In this document: positions 9,306 through 22,200 of the stretch, piece after piece
Layout of the letters: each line of letters opens with the position of its first letter
How positions within the stretch are numbered: position 1 is the stretch's first letter
DNA from: Xanthomonas hyacinthi
Lineage (GTDB): Bacteria > Pseudomonadota > Gammaproteobacteria > Xanthomonadales > Xanthomonadaceae
DNA length: 64,000 nucleotides
Reading direction: 5' to 3'
Assembly: GCF_009769165.1 (NCBI RefSeq)
Contig: NZ_CP043476.1
Span: 4,037,001-4,101,000 of the forward strand
The notes under the pieces: generated by a model
What the model was told of the DNA's origin: nothing
Seen by the model: the letters and a program-made list of their open reading frames with translations, nothing else
The model's database searches: none
Translations under genes and position numbers: made by a program

Positions 9306-10100
9306 ATGAGCGATACCCTCCGCGACCAGCTGCTGGGCCTGGGCTTCAAGCCTGTGCCGAAACCCGAACACCCAGAGCGCAACGCCACGCCCGCGCAGCC
9401 AGCGCGGGGGCGGCCCGGCCAGCCTCCGGCGCATGGCCACAAGCCGGCGGGCGCAGGTGGCGAACGCCGGCCCGCCGCTGGCGCAGCCGCCGCCAAGCCC
9501 GCTGGCGGCCGCGCGCATGACGGCGCCGGCCGTCCGCGTGGCATAGGCGACGGCGCCGGCCGTCCGCACGCGACAGGCGATCGCCGTGGTCGTCCGCAGG
9601 GCGCGGGCAGGCCGCAGGGCGCGCCTGGCCAGCAGCCGGCACGGCCGCAGTCGGCGCGGCCGCCGCGCACGCGCGAGGACATCGATCTGGCCAAGGCCTA
9701 TGCGATCCGTGCGCAGCGCGAGAAGGACGAGCGCATCGAGGCCGAGCGACTGAAGCAGGAGCAGGCGCGGCTGCGCCGCGAGGCGCGGGCCAAGCTCGAC
9801 GAACTGCTCAAGGACCAGACGCTGAATCACGCCGAGGCCGACATCGCCCGCCATTTCCCCTATGGCGGCAAGATCAAGCGCATCTACGTCACCGCCGAGC
9901 AGCTCAAGGCGCTCAACGCCGGCGAGCTGGGCGTGCTGCAGCAGAACGGCCGCTACCTGCTGGTCACGGCGGCTTTGCTGGATCAGGCCGAGGCGATCTT
10001 CCCGGCGTCGGTGGCGCTGCGGGTGGACCCGAACGCCACGGCCGAAGAAGATCCCTACGCCGATCCGAAGTACCAGATCCCCGACGACCTGGTCTGGTAA
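9306..10100 (+). CDS. DUF2058 (YaiL-like) protein with a long disordered linker
   Basis: The 264-residue protein begins with MSDTLRDQLLGLGFK, typical of DUF2058. Residues of about 20-120 are a low-complexity Pro/Gly/Ala/Arg region containing repeated GAGRPHATG/GRPQGAGRPQG-like units, much longer than in enteric YaiL. The charged coiled coil (EKDERIEAERLKQEQARLRREA) and the C-terminal DUF2058 domain (HFPYGGKIKRIYVT and GRYLLVTAALLDQAE) follow. YaiL has been described as polynucleotide associated, but its activity is not established. The basic linker would suit nucleic-acid binding. The gene ends two bases before the acyltransferase start. Confidence 0.85.
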   Translation: MSDTLRDQLLGLGFKPVPKPEHPERNATPAQPARGRPGQPPAHGHKPAGAGGERRPAAGAAAAKPAGGRAHDGAGRPRGIGDGAGRPHATGDRRGRPQGAGRPQGAPGQQPARPQSARPPRTREDIDLAKAYAIRAQREKDERIEAERLKQEQARLRREARAKLDELLKDQTLNHAEADIARHFPYGGKIKRIYVTAEQLKALNAGELGVLQQNGRYLLVTAALLDQAEAIFPASVALRVDPNATAEEDPYADPKYQIPDDLVW

Positions 10101-10102
10101 GC

Positions 10103-12247
10103 ATGGCTTTCCCAGGGATGGGGACAGCAGGGACCGAGCGCCTGCACACGCCATCGCCCGCGCACGCGGCGGGCGGCTATCTGCCGTATATCGACGGACT
10201 GCGCGCGCTCGCGGTGCTGGCGGTCATCGCCTATCACCTGGATCCGGCCTGGTTGCCGGGCGGCTTTACCGGCGTCGACGTGTTCTTCGTGATCTCCGGC
10301 TTCGTGGTCAGCGCCTCGCTGCAGCGTTTGCCGGCGGCTGGCAGTTGGGGCGTGTTCGCGCAGTTCTACGCGCGGCGCATGCGCCGCATCGCGCCGGCGC
10401 TGCTGGCCTGCCTGCTGGCGACCGCGCTGGCCAGCGGCCTGTTCATTCCCGACTCCTGGTTGAGCGAGACCAGCGCCAAGACCGGGCGCATGGCTTTCGT
10501 CGGCCTCAGCAACTGGGTGCTGGCCGCCACCGGCAACGATTATTTCTCGCCGAAGGCCGAGTTCAATCCGTACACGCATACCTGGTCGCTGGGCGTGGAA
10601 GAGCAGTTCTACCTGCTGTTCCCATTGCTGTTGCTGGCCTGGAACCGCGGCGGCCGCGGCCGCGTGTGGTCGATGCTGCTGGTGGCGCTGGCGTCGGTGG
10701 CATCGCTGGCCTACGCATTCGTGCGCAGTCGCGGCGGCGGCGAGGCCGGCGATGCGTTCTACCTGACCACCGCGCGCTTCTGGCAACTGGGCAGTGGCGT
10801 GCTGCTATACCAGGGCCTGGCGCTGAGCGGGCGCTTCGACGCCGTTGCCGTGGCGGCACCGCGTGCGGGCTGGAACTGGCGCTCGCCGCTGCTGGCGTTG
10901 GCGTTGGCCGCGGTCGGCTACGGGCTGTGGCGCGCGCGGCCGGGCCATTCGCCGTGGCCCGACGGCCTGTGGCCGGTGCTGGGCACGCTGGGCCTGCTGG
11001 CCTTGCTGCACGGCGCGCCCGCCGGCTGGATCAGGCGGGCGTTGTCGCAGCGCGCGGTGGTGGCGATCGGCCATGTCTCCTATTCGCTGTACCTGTGGCA
11101 TTGGCCGGTGTTCGTGTTGTTCCGCTGGACCGTGGGCCTGCAGTCGGCGCTGGCCAAAGCGCTGGCGCTGCTGCTGGTGGCGGCATTGGCGATCGCGTCG
11201 TACCGCTGGGTGGAACTGCCGTGGCGCAGCGGCCGCATCGGCAGGATGCGCACCCCGGCGCGGACCATCGCCGCCGGCGTGGGCGTGATCGTGCTCGCCG
11301 CCGGCGTGCATGCGCTGCTGCTGGACACGCAGCGCTACTACTCGCTGAGCACGGTGAGCCGGCATCCGCTGGACTGGTATGCCTATGCCAAGGGCATGCG
11401 CAAGGAGTTCCCGCACTGCGCGCTGAAGACCGGACGGGCGCCGCTGCAGGTCGGCAGCGCCAAGCTGTTCGAGCGCGGCGATTGCGACCTGCATAACCGC
11501 GATGGCGGGCAACTGTTCGTCGCTGGCGATTCGCATGCATTGGCCTACAACGAACTGCTGCGCCGCTTCGCGTTGCGCAGCGGCGTCGCGGTGCGCCTGT
11601 ACGCCGTCGGCGGCTGTCCCATCGTCGGCCTGCAGGCCTGGCAGGCGACGCACGCCGGTTGCCAGGCCTACGAGCGCAGCACTCTGGCCGACGTGCAAGC
11701 GCATGCGCGCGACGGCGATGTGCTGTTCCTGCCCGCGCTGCGCTTGCTGCGCCTGGCCGAGCAGACGCAGCTGTTCGACGAGGCGGCGGTGATGGCCGAG
11801 CAGGGCGGTGCACAGGCGCAGGCGGTACGCGCCGCCGGCGAGGACGCGGCGGTCGCGCTGCTGCAGCCGCTGGCGCAGCGCGGCGTGCGCATCGTGTTCG
11901 AAGCGCCGAAGCCGCTGCTGCGCGCGCCGCCGTACCGCTGTTCGGACTGGTTCAACCGCGGCAATGCGATCTGCGCGCGCGGCACGCAGATCCCGCGCGA
12001 TACGATGGAAGGCTACCGTGCGCCGGTGCTGCAGAGCCTGCAGCGCATCGCCGCGCGGCTGCCGCATGCCTCGGTCTGGGATCCATTGCCGGTGCTGTGC
12101 GAGCCGCAGCGTTGCGCCGGCATGCGCGACGGGCGCCCGCTGTTCTTCGATGCCGACCACCTCAGCGGCTACGGCAATCGGCTGCTGTTGCCGAGCTTCA
12201 CTGCGCACTTCAAGGCGGTGCAGGCAGAATCGGGTGCGACGCCGTGA
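10103..12247 (+). CDS. OafA/YrhL-type membrane O-acyltransferase with C-terminal SGNH domain
   Basis: The 714-residue protein is predicted to acetylate a surface polysaccharide. The N-terminal half is an acyltransferase-3 domain: YLPYIDGLRALAVLAVIAYH at the start, TGVDVFFVISGFVVS, RRMRRIAPALL, and THTWSLGVEEQFYLLFPLLL, with about ten membrane spans to residue 370. The second half carries a periplasmic SGNH hydrolase-like domain with the GDSH motif near residue 475 and a late D-x-D-H-L element (FDADHLSGYG). This two-domain layout is shared by many LPS and exopolysaccharide acetylases. The substrate is unknown; the nearby ugd is only suggestive. Confidence 0.9.
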   Translation: MAFPGMGTAGTERLHTPSPAHAAGGYLPYIDGLRALAVLAVIAYHLDPAWLPGGFTGVDVFFVISGFVVSASLQRLPAAGSWGVFAQFYARRMRRIAPALLACLLATALASGLFIPDSWLSETSAKTGRMAFVGLSNWVLAATGNDYFSPKAEFNPYTHTWSLGVEEQFYLLFPLLLLAWNRGGRGRVWSMLLVALASVASLAYAFVRSRGGGEAGDAFYLTTARFWQLGSGVLLYQGLALSGRFDAVAVAAPRAGWNWRSPLLALALAAVGYGLWRARPGHSPWPDGLWPVLGTLGLLALLHGAPAGWIRRALSQRAVVAIGHVSYSLYLWHWPVFVLFRWTVGLQSALAKALALLLVAALAIASYRWVELPWRSGRIGRMRTPARTIAAGVGVIVLAAGVHALLLDTQRYYSLSTVSRHPLDWYAYAKGMRKEFPHCALKTGRAPLQVGSAKLFERGDCDLHNRDGGQLFVAGDSHALAYNELLRRFALRSGVAVRLYAVGGCPIVGLQAWQATHAGCQAYERSTLADVQAHARDGDVLFLPALRLLRLAEQTQLFDEAAVMAEQGGAQAQAVRAAGEDAAVALLQPLAQRGVRIVFEAPKPLLRAPPYRCSDWFNRGNAICARGTQIPRDTMEGYRAPVLQSLQRIAARLPHASVWDPLPVLCEPQRCAGMRDGRPLFFDADHLSGYGNRLLLPSFTAHFKAVQAESGATP

Positions 12248-12256
12248 ACGGCGGCG

Positions 12257-12588
12257 TTGCCCAGCCTCGCGCAGGTAGTCCATCTCGGTGTCGGCGCCGG
12301 CCCGGATCTGGAGGGCGGGCGCAATCTCGCGCTGTACGCCAACCTCTGCGACAGCGACGACGGCCACGGCTGGACCGTGTCGCCGAGCGATACCTTCTAT
12401 GCGCAGGGCGACTTCAGCGCCTCTATGCCGAAGCCGGCGGCGGCGAGGACGAGATGCGCGCGCTCGGGACCGGCTTGACCTGGCTGATCGCGCAGCGCGT
12501 GCAACTGGATCTGTCGGTGCTGCGTGGGTTGTCCGCATCGACGTCGGATTGGCAGGGCGGGACCGGCGTATCGGTGCTGTTGCGCTGA
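12257..12588 (+). pseudogene. Frameshifted 3' remnant of an outer-membrane/autotransporter-like barrel gene
   Basis: Two reading frames together give a continuous protein-like sequence. The first reads LGVGAGPDLEGGRNLALYAN up to AQGDFSA; the second resumes as YAEAGGGEDEMRALGTGLTW and ends in DLSVLRGLSASTSDWQGG before the stop. They join if two extra bases in GCCTCTATGCC (about 12420-12423) are removed, restoring Ala-Tyr-Ala. Alternating hydrophobic strands ending in an aromatic/basic C-terminus resemble a transporter or phenol-degradation MetA-type barrel family. The 5' part is missing. It follows the acyltransferase stop directly. Confidence 0.5.
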
Positions 12589-12596
12589 GCGCTGCA

Positions 12597-12728
12597 AGCC
12601 CCTCTCCCCTCGGGAGAGGGGTTGGGGTGAGGGTCCGGCGCGAAGCGTCTCGCTGGGTTTGGGTGCGCGAGGCTTCGCCCATACCCTCATCCGGCCCTGC
12701 GGGCCACCTTCTCCCGGTGGGAGAAGGA
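12597..12728. repeat. Dispersed repeat with two strong hairpins between convergent genes
   Basis: Perfect stems lie at both ends: CCCCTCTCCC-CTC-GGGAGAGGGG (12599-12621) and CCTTCTCCC-GGT-GGGAGAAGG (12707-12727). The intervening GGGTGAGGGTCCGGCGCGAAGC and GAGGCTTCGCCCATACCCTC are also roughly inverted. This is a familiar intergenic repeat of xanthomonads (from memory). Between the plus-strand remnant and minus-strand metH it could act as a bidirectional terminator, although neither stem has a T-run. Confidence 0.6.
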
Positions 12729-12775
12729 ACAGCCGTGGCGTGCGTCCCAATGAGGGAGGGAAGTTGCTACGCCCC

Positions 12776-15523
<2,748 letters not shown>

Positions 15524-15643
15524 GGGGTTCAGCCTTCCAGAAGCGTTGCCGTGGCTGCGCAGGCGCGGCCGGCGGGCGCAGCGCACGCCGCGCGACGCGC
15601 CTGCAGTGCCAGAGCGTAAAGCGGCCGCGGATGTACGCGCATC

Positions 15644-16786
15644 TCAGGCCGCCTGCGCCTGCGCCGCCAGCGGCGTGCGCGGACGCAAGCCGCGCACCGC
15701 CTCGGCGATCGCCTGGATGTGCGCCGGAGTGGTGCCACAGCAGCCGCCGACCAGGTTCAGCAGGCCGGATTCGGCGAACTCCTTCAGCGTCGCCGCCATT
15801 TCCTCCGGGGTCTCGTCGTATTCGCCGAAGGCGTTGGGCAGGCCGGCGTTGGGATGCGCGCTGACGTAGCCGTCGGCGATGCGCGCCAGGGTCTCCACAT
15901 GCGGGCGCAGGTCGCTGGCGCCGAGCGCGCAGTTCAGCCCCACCGACAGCGGCCGGCCGTGCGCGACCGAGGCGTAGAACGCCTCGGCGGTCTGCCCGGA
16001 CAGGGTGCGCCCGGAGGCGTCGGTGATGGTGCCGGAGATCATCACCGGCAGGCGCCCGCCGCGCGCGTCGAACACTTCCTCGATCGCGTACAGCGCCGCC
16101 TTGGCGTTGAGCGTGTCGAAGATGGTTTCCACCATCAGCGTGTCGGCGCCGCCGTCGATCAGGCCTTCGACCGCTTCGCGGTAGGTGCCGCGCAGCTCGT
16201 CGAAGCTGGTGTTGCGGAAGCCGGGATCGTTGACGTCGGGGCTGATCGAGGCGGTGCGGCTGGTCGGGCCGAGCACGCCGATCACGAAGCGCGGCTGGTC
16301 TGGCCCGCCTTCACGTAATTGCTGCGCTTCGACCGCGTCGCAGCAGTCGCGCGCGACCCGCGCGCCGGCCTTGTTGAGTTCGTAGACCAGGTGTTGCAGA
16401 TGGTAGTCGGCCTGGCTGATCGAGGTGGCGTTGAAGGTGTTGGTTTCGAGCAGGTCGGCGCCGGCGTCGAGGTAGGCGCGGTGGATGCCGGCGATCACTT
16501 CCGGCCGCGACAGCAGCAGCAGGTCGTTGTTGCCCTTCAGGTCGTGGCCCTGCGGGGCGTGGTCGCAGCCGGGGCCGTGCACGTGCCCGGCATGCGCGCT
16601 GTCGTAGCCGGCGGCGAAGCGCTCGCCGCGGTAGTCGGCCTCCTGCAGATCGTGGCGCTGGATCATGGTGCCCATCGCGCCGTCGATGATCAGGATGCGT
16701 TCGGACAGCGCCTGCAGCAGTTTTTGCGCGCGCTGCGGATGCAGCCAGGGAAGCTGGGACTGAGGAGACACGGAGGAGGTGCTCAT
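15644..16786 (-). CDS. metH: Methionine synthase homocysteine-binding subunit (split MetH N-terminal module)
   Basis: The 380-residue protein is a stand-alone homocysteine S-methyltransferase domain, equivalent to the first module of MetH. It contains [13 protein letters not shown], the MetH-type [38 protein letters not shown], and the zinc-binding cysteines in GLNCALGA and [12 protein letters not shown]. It must act with the B12/pterin protein encoded 120 bases downstream, a split arrangement seen in xanthomonads. Its start overlaps the stop of the regulator gene by four bases (ATGA), so it is coupled to that regulator. The C-terminus is a short Ala/Gln tail. Confidence 0.95.
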   Translation of the reverse strand: MSTSSVSPQSQLPWLHPQRAQKLLQALSERILIIDGAMGTMIQRHDLQEADYRGERFAAGYDSAHAGHVHGPGCDHAPQGHDLKGNNDLLLLSRPEVIAGIHRAYLDAGADLLETNTFNATSISQADYHLQHLVYELNKAGARVARDCCDAVEAQQLREGGPDQPRFVIGVLGPTSRTASISPDVNDPGFRNTSFDELRGTYREAVEGLIDGGADTLMVETIFDTLNAKAALYAIEEVFDARGGRLPVMISGTITDASGRTLSGQTAEAFYASVAHGRPLSVGLNCALGASDLRPHVETLARIADGYVSAHPNAGLPNAFGEYDETPEEMAATLKEFAESGLLNLVGGCCGTTPAHIQAIAEAVRGLRPRTPLAAQAQAA

Positions 16787-17772
16787 GCGGTTGCTCCTGC
16801 TTTTGCATTTGCCTTTGCGATTCCCGAATCCCCATTCCCGATTCCCGGCTTCACCGCAATCAACGACACCACCTCGAAATGCGGCGGGCGCTTCTCGCGG
16901 GTCACGGTTTCCAGGCTGGACACGTCCAGCCCGGCCTTGTGCACGAACTTGCGCAGTTCCTTGGAAGAGAAGCCCAGGTTGACGTGGCCGTAGGCCTGCA
17001 CCGCGGCCTTGTGCTCGTGGCGGGCCAGGCTGCACAGCAGCAGGCGTCCGCCGGGGCGCAGCACCCGCGCCGATTCGGCCACCGCCTGCGCCGGCTTGGC
17101 CGCATAGGTCAGCGCATGCATCATCACCACCAGGTCGAAACTGGCGTCGGCGAACGGCAGCGTGTGCATGTCGCCTTCGCGCACTTCCACGTTGCCCAGC
17201 CGGCGCAGGCGCTCGCTGGCCGCGGCCACCACCCGCGCGCTGGTGTCGATGCACACGTAGCGGCGCGCATGCGGGGCGACCAGTTCGGCCAGCACGCCGT
17301 CGCCGGAGGCGATGTCGAGCACGTCGCCGGTCTCCAGCAGCGGCAGCGCGGTGCGTGCCAGCGCTTCCCAGGTACGCCCGGGCGAATAGTGGCGTTCCAT
17401 GTCGCCGGCCACCGAATCGGCCCAGTTCTGGTCGGCGGCGCGGTTGGCCAGCACCGCGGCCACGCGCTCGGCGTCCTGGCGCAGCAGCGGATCGTCGCTG
17501 CCGGTGCTCAGCGCCAGCCACAGCGCACGCTGCGCCGGGTCCAGTGGCGCCTCGTCGAAGCGGTAGTAGGCCGACACGCCGGCGCGGCGGTCGCGCACCA
17601 GCCCGGCCTCCTTGAGCTTGGCCAGGTGGGTGGACACGCGCGGCTGCGCCAGCCGGGTGATCGCCGACAGCTCGGCCACGGTCAGCTCCTCCTGCTCCAG
17701 CAGCGCCAGCAGGCGCACGCGGGTCGCATCGGCGAACACCTTCAGCCGGGTCGACCAGTCCTCCAGATCCAT
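16783..17772 (-). CDS. sahR: SahR-type regulator: ArsR helix-turn-helix fused to a SAM/SAH-binding methyltransferase fold
   Basis: The 329-residue protein starts with an ArsR winged helix ([20 protein letters not shown], then [22 protein letters not shown]). At about 140-260 there is a class I methyltransferase fold ([57 protein letters not shown]). This fusion defines the SahR family, which represses methionine-cycle genes and responds to S-adenosylhomocysteine; that role is family knowledge. Immediate coupling to metH supports it. The last 20 residues ([20 protein letters not shown]) come from a dispersed repeat and a short TTTGC-rich repeat, so they are probably recent. A palindrome abuts the start codon. 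Confidence 0.88.
   Translation of the reverse strand: MDLEDWSTRLKVFADATRVRLLALLEQEELTVAELSAITRLAQPRVSTHLAKLKEAGLVRDRRAGVSAYYRFDEAPLDPAQRALWLALSTGSDDPLLRQDAERVAAVLANRAADQNWADSVAGDMERHYSPGRTWEALARTALPLLETGDVLDIASGDGVLAELVAPHARRYVCIDTSARVVAAASERLRRLGNVEVREGDMHTLPFADASFDLVVMMHALTYAAKPAQAVAESARVLRPGGRLLLCSLARHEHKAAVQAYGHVNLGFSSKELRKFVHKAGLDVSSLETVTREKRPPHFEVVSLIAVKPGIGNGDSGIAKANAKAGATA
16817..16849. repeat. Dispersed GATTCCCGATTCCC repeat encoding the end of SahR
   Basis: The stretch GATTCCCGAATCCCCATTCC then CGATTCCCGG belongs to the same family as the copy in metH. It lies within the last codons of the regulator, giving residues GIGNGDSGI, and is followed by a GCTTTTGCATTTGCCTTTGC stretch encoding AKANAKA. 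The stop codon is just beyond it. Confidence 0.85.
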
Positions 17773-17802
17773 AATATCTTCCTATCGCGATATAGAGATA
17801 TT
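17773..17802 (-). promoter_or_regulatory. Nested 30-base palindrome, likely SahR operator for the metH operon
   Basis: Two inverted repeats share one centre at 17787/17788. The inner is TATCGCGATA (17783-17792) and the outer is AATATCT (17773-17779) paired with AGATATT (17796-17802). It abuts the ATG of the regulator at 17772 and contains the likely ribosome site AGGAAG. The position suits autorepression of sahR-metH. That it is the SahR site is inference. Confidence 0.7.
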
Positions 17803-17898
17803 CTGGTGCCGCGGGCGGACCGGGTCAAGTCGCGCACACGCCTGCGTATGGTTTGGGTGGCTACAATGGCGCACCAGACAGCCCGGGAGGGGTTCTAC

Positions 17899-19047
17899 GT
17901 GGATTTCAGCTTTACTGAAGAGCAATTGATGATCCAGGACGTGGCGCGACGCATCGCCAAGGAACGGATCGCCCCGAGCGCCGAGCACCACGACCGCACC
18001 GGCGAGTTTCCGCTGGAGAACATCCGCCTGCTCGGCGAGAACGGATTGATGGGCATCGAGGTGCCGGAAGAATACGGCGGCGCCGGCATGGACCCGATCG
18101 CCTACGTGCTGGCGATGGTCGAGATCGCCGCCGGCGACGCCGCCCACTCCACCATCGTCTCGGTCAACAACTCGCTGTTCTGCGCCGGCATCCTGAAGAA
18201 CGGCAACGAGGCGCAGAAGCAGAAGTACGTGCGCGCGATCGCCGACGGCAGCCACATCGGCGCGTTCGCGCTGACCGAGCCGCAATCCGGTTCCGACGCC
18301 ACCGCGATGCGTTGCCGGGCGGTGCGCCAGGACGACGGCAGCTTCGTGATCAACGGCAAGAAGAGCTGGATCACCTCCGGCCCGGTCGCCAAGTACATCG
18401 TGCTGTACGCGCTGAGCGAGCCGGAGCAGGGCGCACGCGGCATCACCGCGTTCATGGTCGACACCGACAAGCCCGGCTTCCACCGCGGCAAGACCGAGCC
18501 CAAGCTCGGCATCCGTGCCTCGGCCACCTGCGAGATCGAGTTCCAGGACTACGTGGCGACCCCGGACGAGATCCTGGGCGCGCCGGGCGAGGGTTTCAAG
18601 ATCGCGATGAGCGTGCTCGACGCCGGCCGCATCGGCATCGCCTCGCAGGCGATCGGCATCGCCCGCGCCGCCTACCAGGCCACCCTGGACTACGTGAAGG
18701 AGCGCAAGGCGTTCGGCTCGCCGATCGGCGCGTTCCAGATGACCCAGTCCAAGATCGCCGACATGAAGTGCAAGCTCGACGCCTCGCTGCTGCTGACGCT
18801 GCGCGCGGCGTGGCTGAAGGGGCAGGGCAAGCGCTTCACCACCGAGGCCTCGGTGGCCAAGCTGACCGCCTCCGAGGCGGCGATGTGGATCACCCACCAG
18901 GCGGTGCAGATCCACGGCGGCATGGGCTATTCCAAGGAAATGCCGCTGGAGCGCTACTTCCGCGATGCAAAGATCACCGAGATCTACGAAGGCACCTCGG
19001 AGATCCAGCGCCTGGTGATCGCGCGCAACGAGACGGGGTTGCGCTGA
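17899..19047 (+). CDS. Acyl-CoA dehydrogenase
   Basis: The 382-residue flavoprotein oxidises acyl-CoA to enoyl-CoA in fatty-acid or branched-chain amino-acid breakdown, passing electrons to ETF. I chose GTG at 17899: GGGAGGGG precedes it at a good distance and VDFSFTEEQLMIQDVARR is the normal family start, whereas the ATGs at 17848 and 17866 add unusual residues. FAD- and substrate-binding motifs are FALTEPQSGSDATAM and GKKSWITSG. The C-terminal signature QIHGGMGYSKEMPLERYFRDAK and ITEIYEGTSEIQRLVIAR includes the catalytic Glu of the short/medium-chain subfamily. Chain specificity cannot be fixed from sequence alone. It diverges from the sahR-metH operon. Confidence 0.93.
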   Translation: MDFSFTEEQLMIQDVARRIAKERIAPSAEHHDRTGEFPLENIRLLGENGLMGIEVPEEYGGAGMDPIAYVLAMVEIAAGDAAHSTIVSVNNSLFCAGILKNGNEAQKQKYVRAIADGSHIGAFALTEPQSGSDATAMRCRAVRQDDGSFVINGKKSWITSGPVAKYIVLYALSEPEQGARGITAFMVDTDKPGFHRGKTEPKLGIRASATCEIEFQDYVATPDEILGAPGEGFKIAMSVLDAGRIGIASQAIGIARAAYQATLDYVKERKAFGSPIGAFQMTQSKIADMKCKLDASLLLTLRAAWLKGQGKRFTTEASVAKLTASEAAMWITHQAVQIHGGMGYSKEMPLERYFRDAKITEIYEGTSEIQRLVIARNETGLR

Positions 19048-19052
19048 AGAGC

Positions 19053-19221
19053 TGGGAATAGGGAATCGGGAATAGGACCGGTACTGCGACAGGCATTGCT
19101 GGAACCGAAAAACGCAAAAAAGCGGCCGTTAAGGCCGCTTTTTTGTTTGCATCTGGAGCTTGCGGTCTTCGGGGATTCGGGATCCAGCCGCGAATCCCGA
19201 ATCCCCAATCACAAATCCCGG
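19053..19221. repeat. Paired dispersed GGGAATC repeats flanking a terminator
   Basis: The left arm GGGAATAGGGAATCGGGAAT (19055-19074) and the right arm CGAATCCCGAATCCCCAATC (19191-19210, followed by ACAAATCCCGG) are inverted relative to each other. They lie on either side of the hairpin at 19116-19144, in the gap between convergent genes. Confidence 0.8.
19116..19144. terminator. Bidirectional rho-independent terminator
   Basis: A-run, stem GCGGCC, loop GTTAA, stem GGCCGC, T-run: the sequence is symmetric, with six A before and six T after. It can therefore stop transcription of the acyl-CoA dehydrogenase on the plus strand and of the RND operon on the minus strand. Confidence 0.9.
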
Positions 19222-19225
19222 CCTC

Positions 19226-22200
19226 TCACCGATCCGGCTGATTCCGCGTCTGCCCTTCCTGCTGGATCGCCACGTACTCCTTCGACGGCTCGTCCAGCTT
19301 GTCGCCGAGCATGCGCCGCATCACCACGAAGAACAGCGGGATGAACAGCACGCCGAGCACGGTGGCGAATACCATGCCGCCGATCACGCCGGTGCCGATC
19401 GAGTGGCGCGCGTTGGCGCCGGCACCGGTGGAGATCGCCATCGGCAGCACGCCGAGGATGAACGCGAACGAGGTCATCAGGATCGGGCGGAAGCGCAGGT
19501 GCGCCGCTTCGGTAGCCGCTTCGCGCAGGGTCTTGCCCGCCGCACGCTGCTCCACCGCGAACTCCACGATCAGGATCGCGTTCTTCGCCGCCAGGCCGAT
19601 TACCGTGATCAGGCCGATCTTGAAGTAAGTGTCGTAGGGCAGGCCGCGCAGCAGCGAGAAGGTGACCGCGCCGAGCACGCCGATCGGCACCACCAGCAGC
19701 ACCGACACCGGGATCGACCAGCTCTCGTACAGCGCCGCCAGGCACAGGAAGACCACCACGATCGACAGCACCAGCAGCAGCGTGGCGCTGTTGCCGGCGA
19801 TGATTTCCTGGTAGGACATGCCGCTCCAGTCGAAGCCGAAGCTCGGCGGCAGGTCGTTGCGGATGATCTCCTCCATCGCGCTCATCGCCTGGCCGGAACT
19901 GCTGCCCGGGGCCGGGTTGCCGACCACGTTGACCGCCGAGTAGCCGTTGTAGCGGCTCAGCGATGGCGAGCCGTAGATCCACTCGGCCTTGACCACCGTG
20001 CTCAGCGGGATCATCTGCGGCAGGCCGTCGCTGTCGGTGCTGCTGCTGCTGGGCACGTAGAAGTTGCGCAGCGACTCCGGGCCGGTGCGGTACGGCGCGT
20101 CGGCCTGCACGTTGACCCGCTTGACGCGGCCTTCGTAGAAGAAATCGTTGACGTAGACCGGCGCCAGCATCAGCTGGATCGATTGGTAGACGTCGTTGAC
20201 CGACAGGCCCATCGACTGCGCCTGCACGCGGTCCACGTTCAGCTGCAGCTGCGGCGCGTTCTCCAGGCCGTTGGGGCGCACCCCGGTCAGCGCATCCTGG
20301 CGTGCAGCGGCCTTGCCCAGCAGGATATTGCGCGCCTGCAGTAGCGCTTCCTCGCCGGCGCCGGTGCGGTCCTGCAGCCACATGTCGAAACCGCCGAACT
20401 GGCCCAGGCCCTGTACCGTGGGCAGGTTGACCACGAAGATCTGCGCGCCCTTGATGCCGTAGAACATCCCATTGAGCTGCTGGATCAGCTGATCTGCGGT
20501 GATGTCGCGTTCATCCCATGGCTTGAGCCGCACGAAGCCCATGCCGACGTTCTCGCCGCGCCCGATGAAGCTGAAGCCGGTGATCTGCAGCATGCCTGCC
20601 ACGGCCTTCTGCTGTGCGAGCACGCCGCGCATCTGCGCGAACACCTCGTTGGTGCGCGCCTTGGTCGCGCCCGGCGGCAACTGCACGATCGCGATCGCGA
20701 AGCCCTGGTCTTCCTCGGGCAGGAAGCTGCTCGGCATGCGCGCGAACAGGAACCCGCACAGCACCACCAGCAGCGCGAACACCGCCATCCAGCGCGGCGC
20801 GCGGCGGATGGTGCCGCCGACCGCAGCGACGTAGCGGTGCGCCAGCTTGTCGTAGTACTTGTTGAAGGTGCGGAACATCCAGTTTGGATTGTCGTTGTGG
20901 GTGGGCTTCAGGAACGCCGCGCACAGCGCCGGGGTGAAGCTCAGTGCCAGGAACGCCGAGAAGCCCATCGCCATGGCGATGGTGAGCGCGAACTGCTTGT
21001 AGATCGCGCCGGCGGCGCCGGGCTGCAACGCCGAGGGCACGAACACCGCCGCCAGCACCACGGTGATCGCCACCACCGCGCCGGTGATCTGGGTCATCGC
21101 CTTCTGCGTGGCCGCCTTCGGCGCCAGGTGCTCCTCGGACATGATGCGTTCGACGTTCTCGATCACCACGATCGCGTCGTCGACCACGATGCCGATCGCC
21201 AGCACCATCGCGAACAAGGTCAGCTGGTTGATGGTGAAGCCGATCAGCCACATGCCCAGGAACGTGCCCAGCAGCGCCACCGGGATCACCAGGGTGGGGA
21301 TGATGGTGGCGCGGAAGTTCTGCAGGAACACCAGCATCACCAGGAACACCAGCACGATCGCTTCGATCAGGGTCTTGACCACTTCCTCGATCGAAATCGT
21401 GACGAAGGTGGTGCTCTCGTACGGCGTGAACCAGCTCACGCCCTGCGGGAAGCTGGCCTGCAGCGAATCCATCTTGGCCTTGACCGCCGCCGACACGTTC
21501 AGTGCATTGGCCCCGGGCAGCAGCTGGATCGCGAACGCGCCGGTCGGCTTGCCGTTGTACTGGGTATCGAAGCCGAAGTTATTCGGGCCGAACGCGACCC
21601 GCGCCACGTCCTTCAGCCGCACCACGGTGCCGTTGCTGTCCGCACGCAGGATGATGTTCTCGAACTGTTCGGGCGAGCTGAAGCGGCCTTCGGCCGAGAC
21701 CGTGGCGGTGAACGATTGCCCGGTCGCGGCAGGGTCCGAGCCGATCGCGCCGGCGGCGAACTGCACGTTCTGCGCGCCGATGGCGTTGTACACGTCGCTG
21801 GCCGACAGGTGGTAGCCCTGCAGCTTCTCGGGGTTCAGCCAGACGTCCATCGCGTACTCTGCACCGAACTGCTGGGTGCTGCCGACGCCGGGCACGCGCG
21901 AGATCTGCTCCAGCACGCGCGCGCCGACGATGTCGTTGAGCGCGTCGCGGTCGATCGAGGGATTGTCCGATTGCACCGCGACCACGCTGAGGAAGCCGGA
22001 GCTGGCCTTGGCCACCACCACGCCCTGCGCGGTTACTTCCGAAGGCAGGCGCGGCGACGCCAGCGACACTTTGTTCTGCACCTGCACCTGTGCGATATCG
22101 GCATTGGTGCCGGTCTCGAAGGTCAGGGTGATGGTCGAGTTGCCGTTGGACGCGGACGTGGAACTGAAGTACAGCAGGTGGTCGATGCCGGTCAGCTGCT

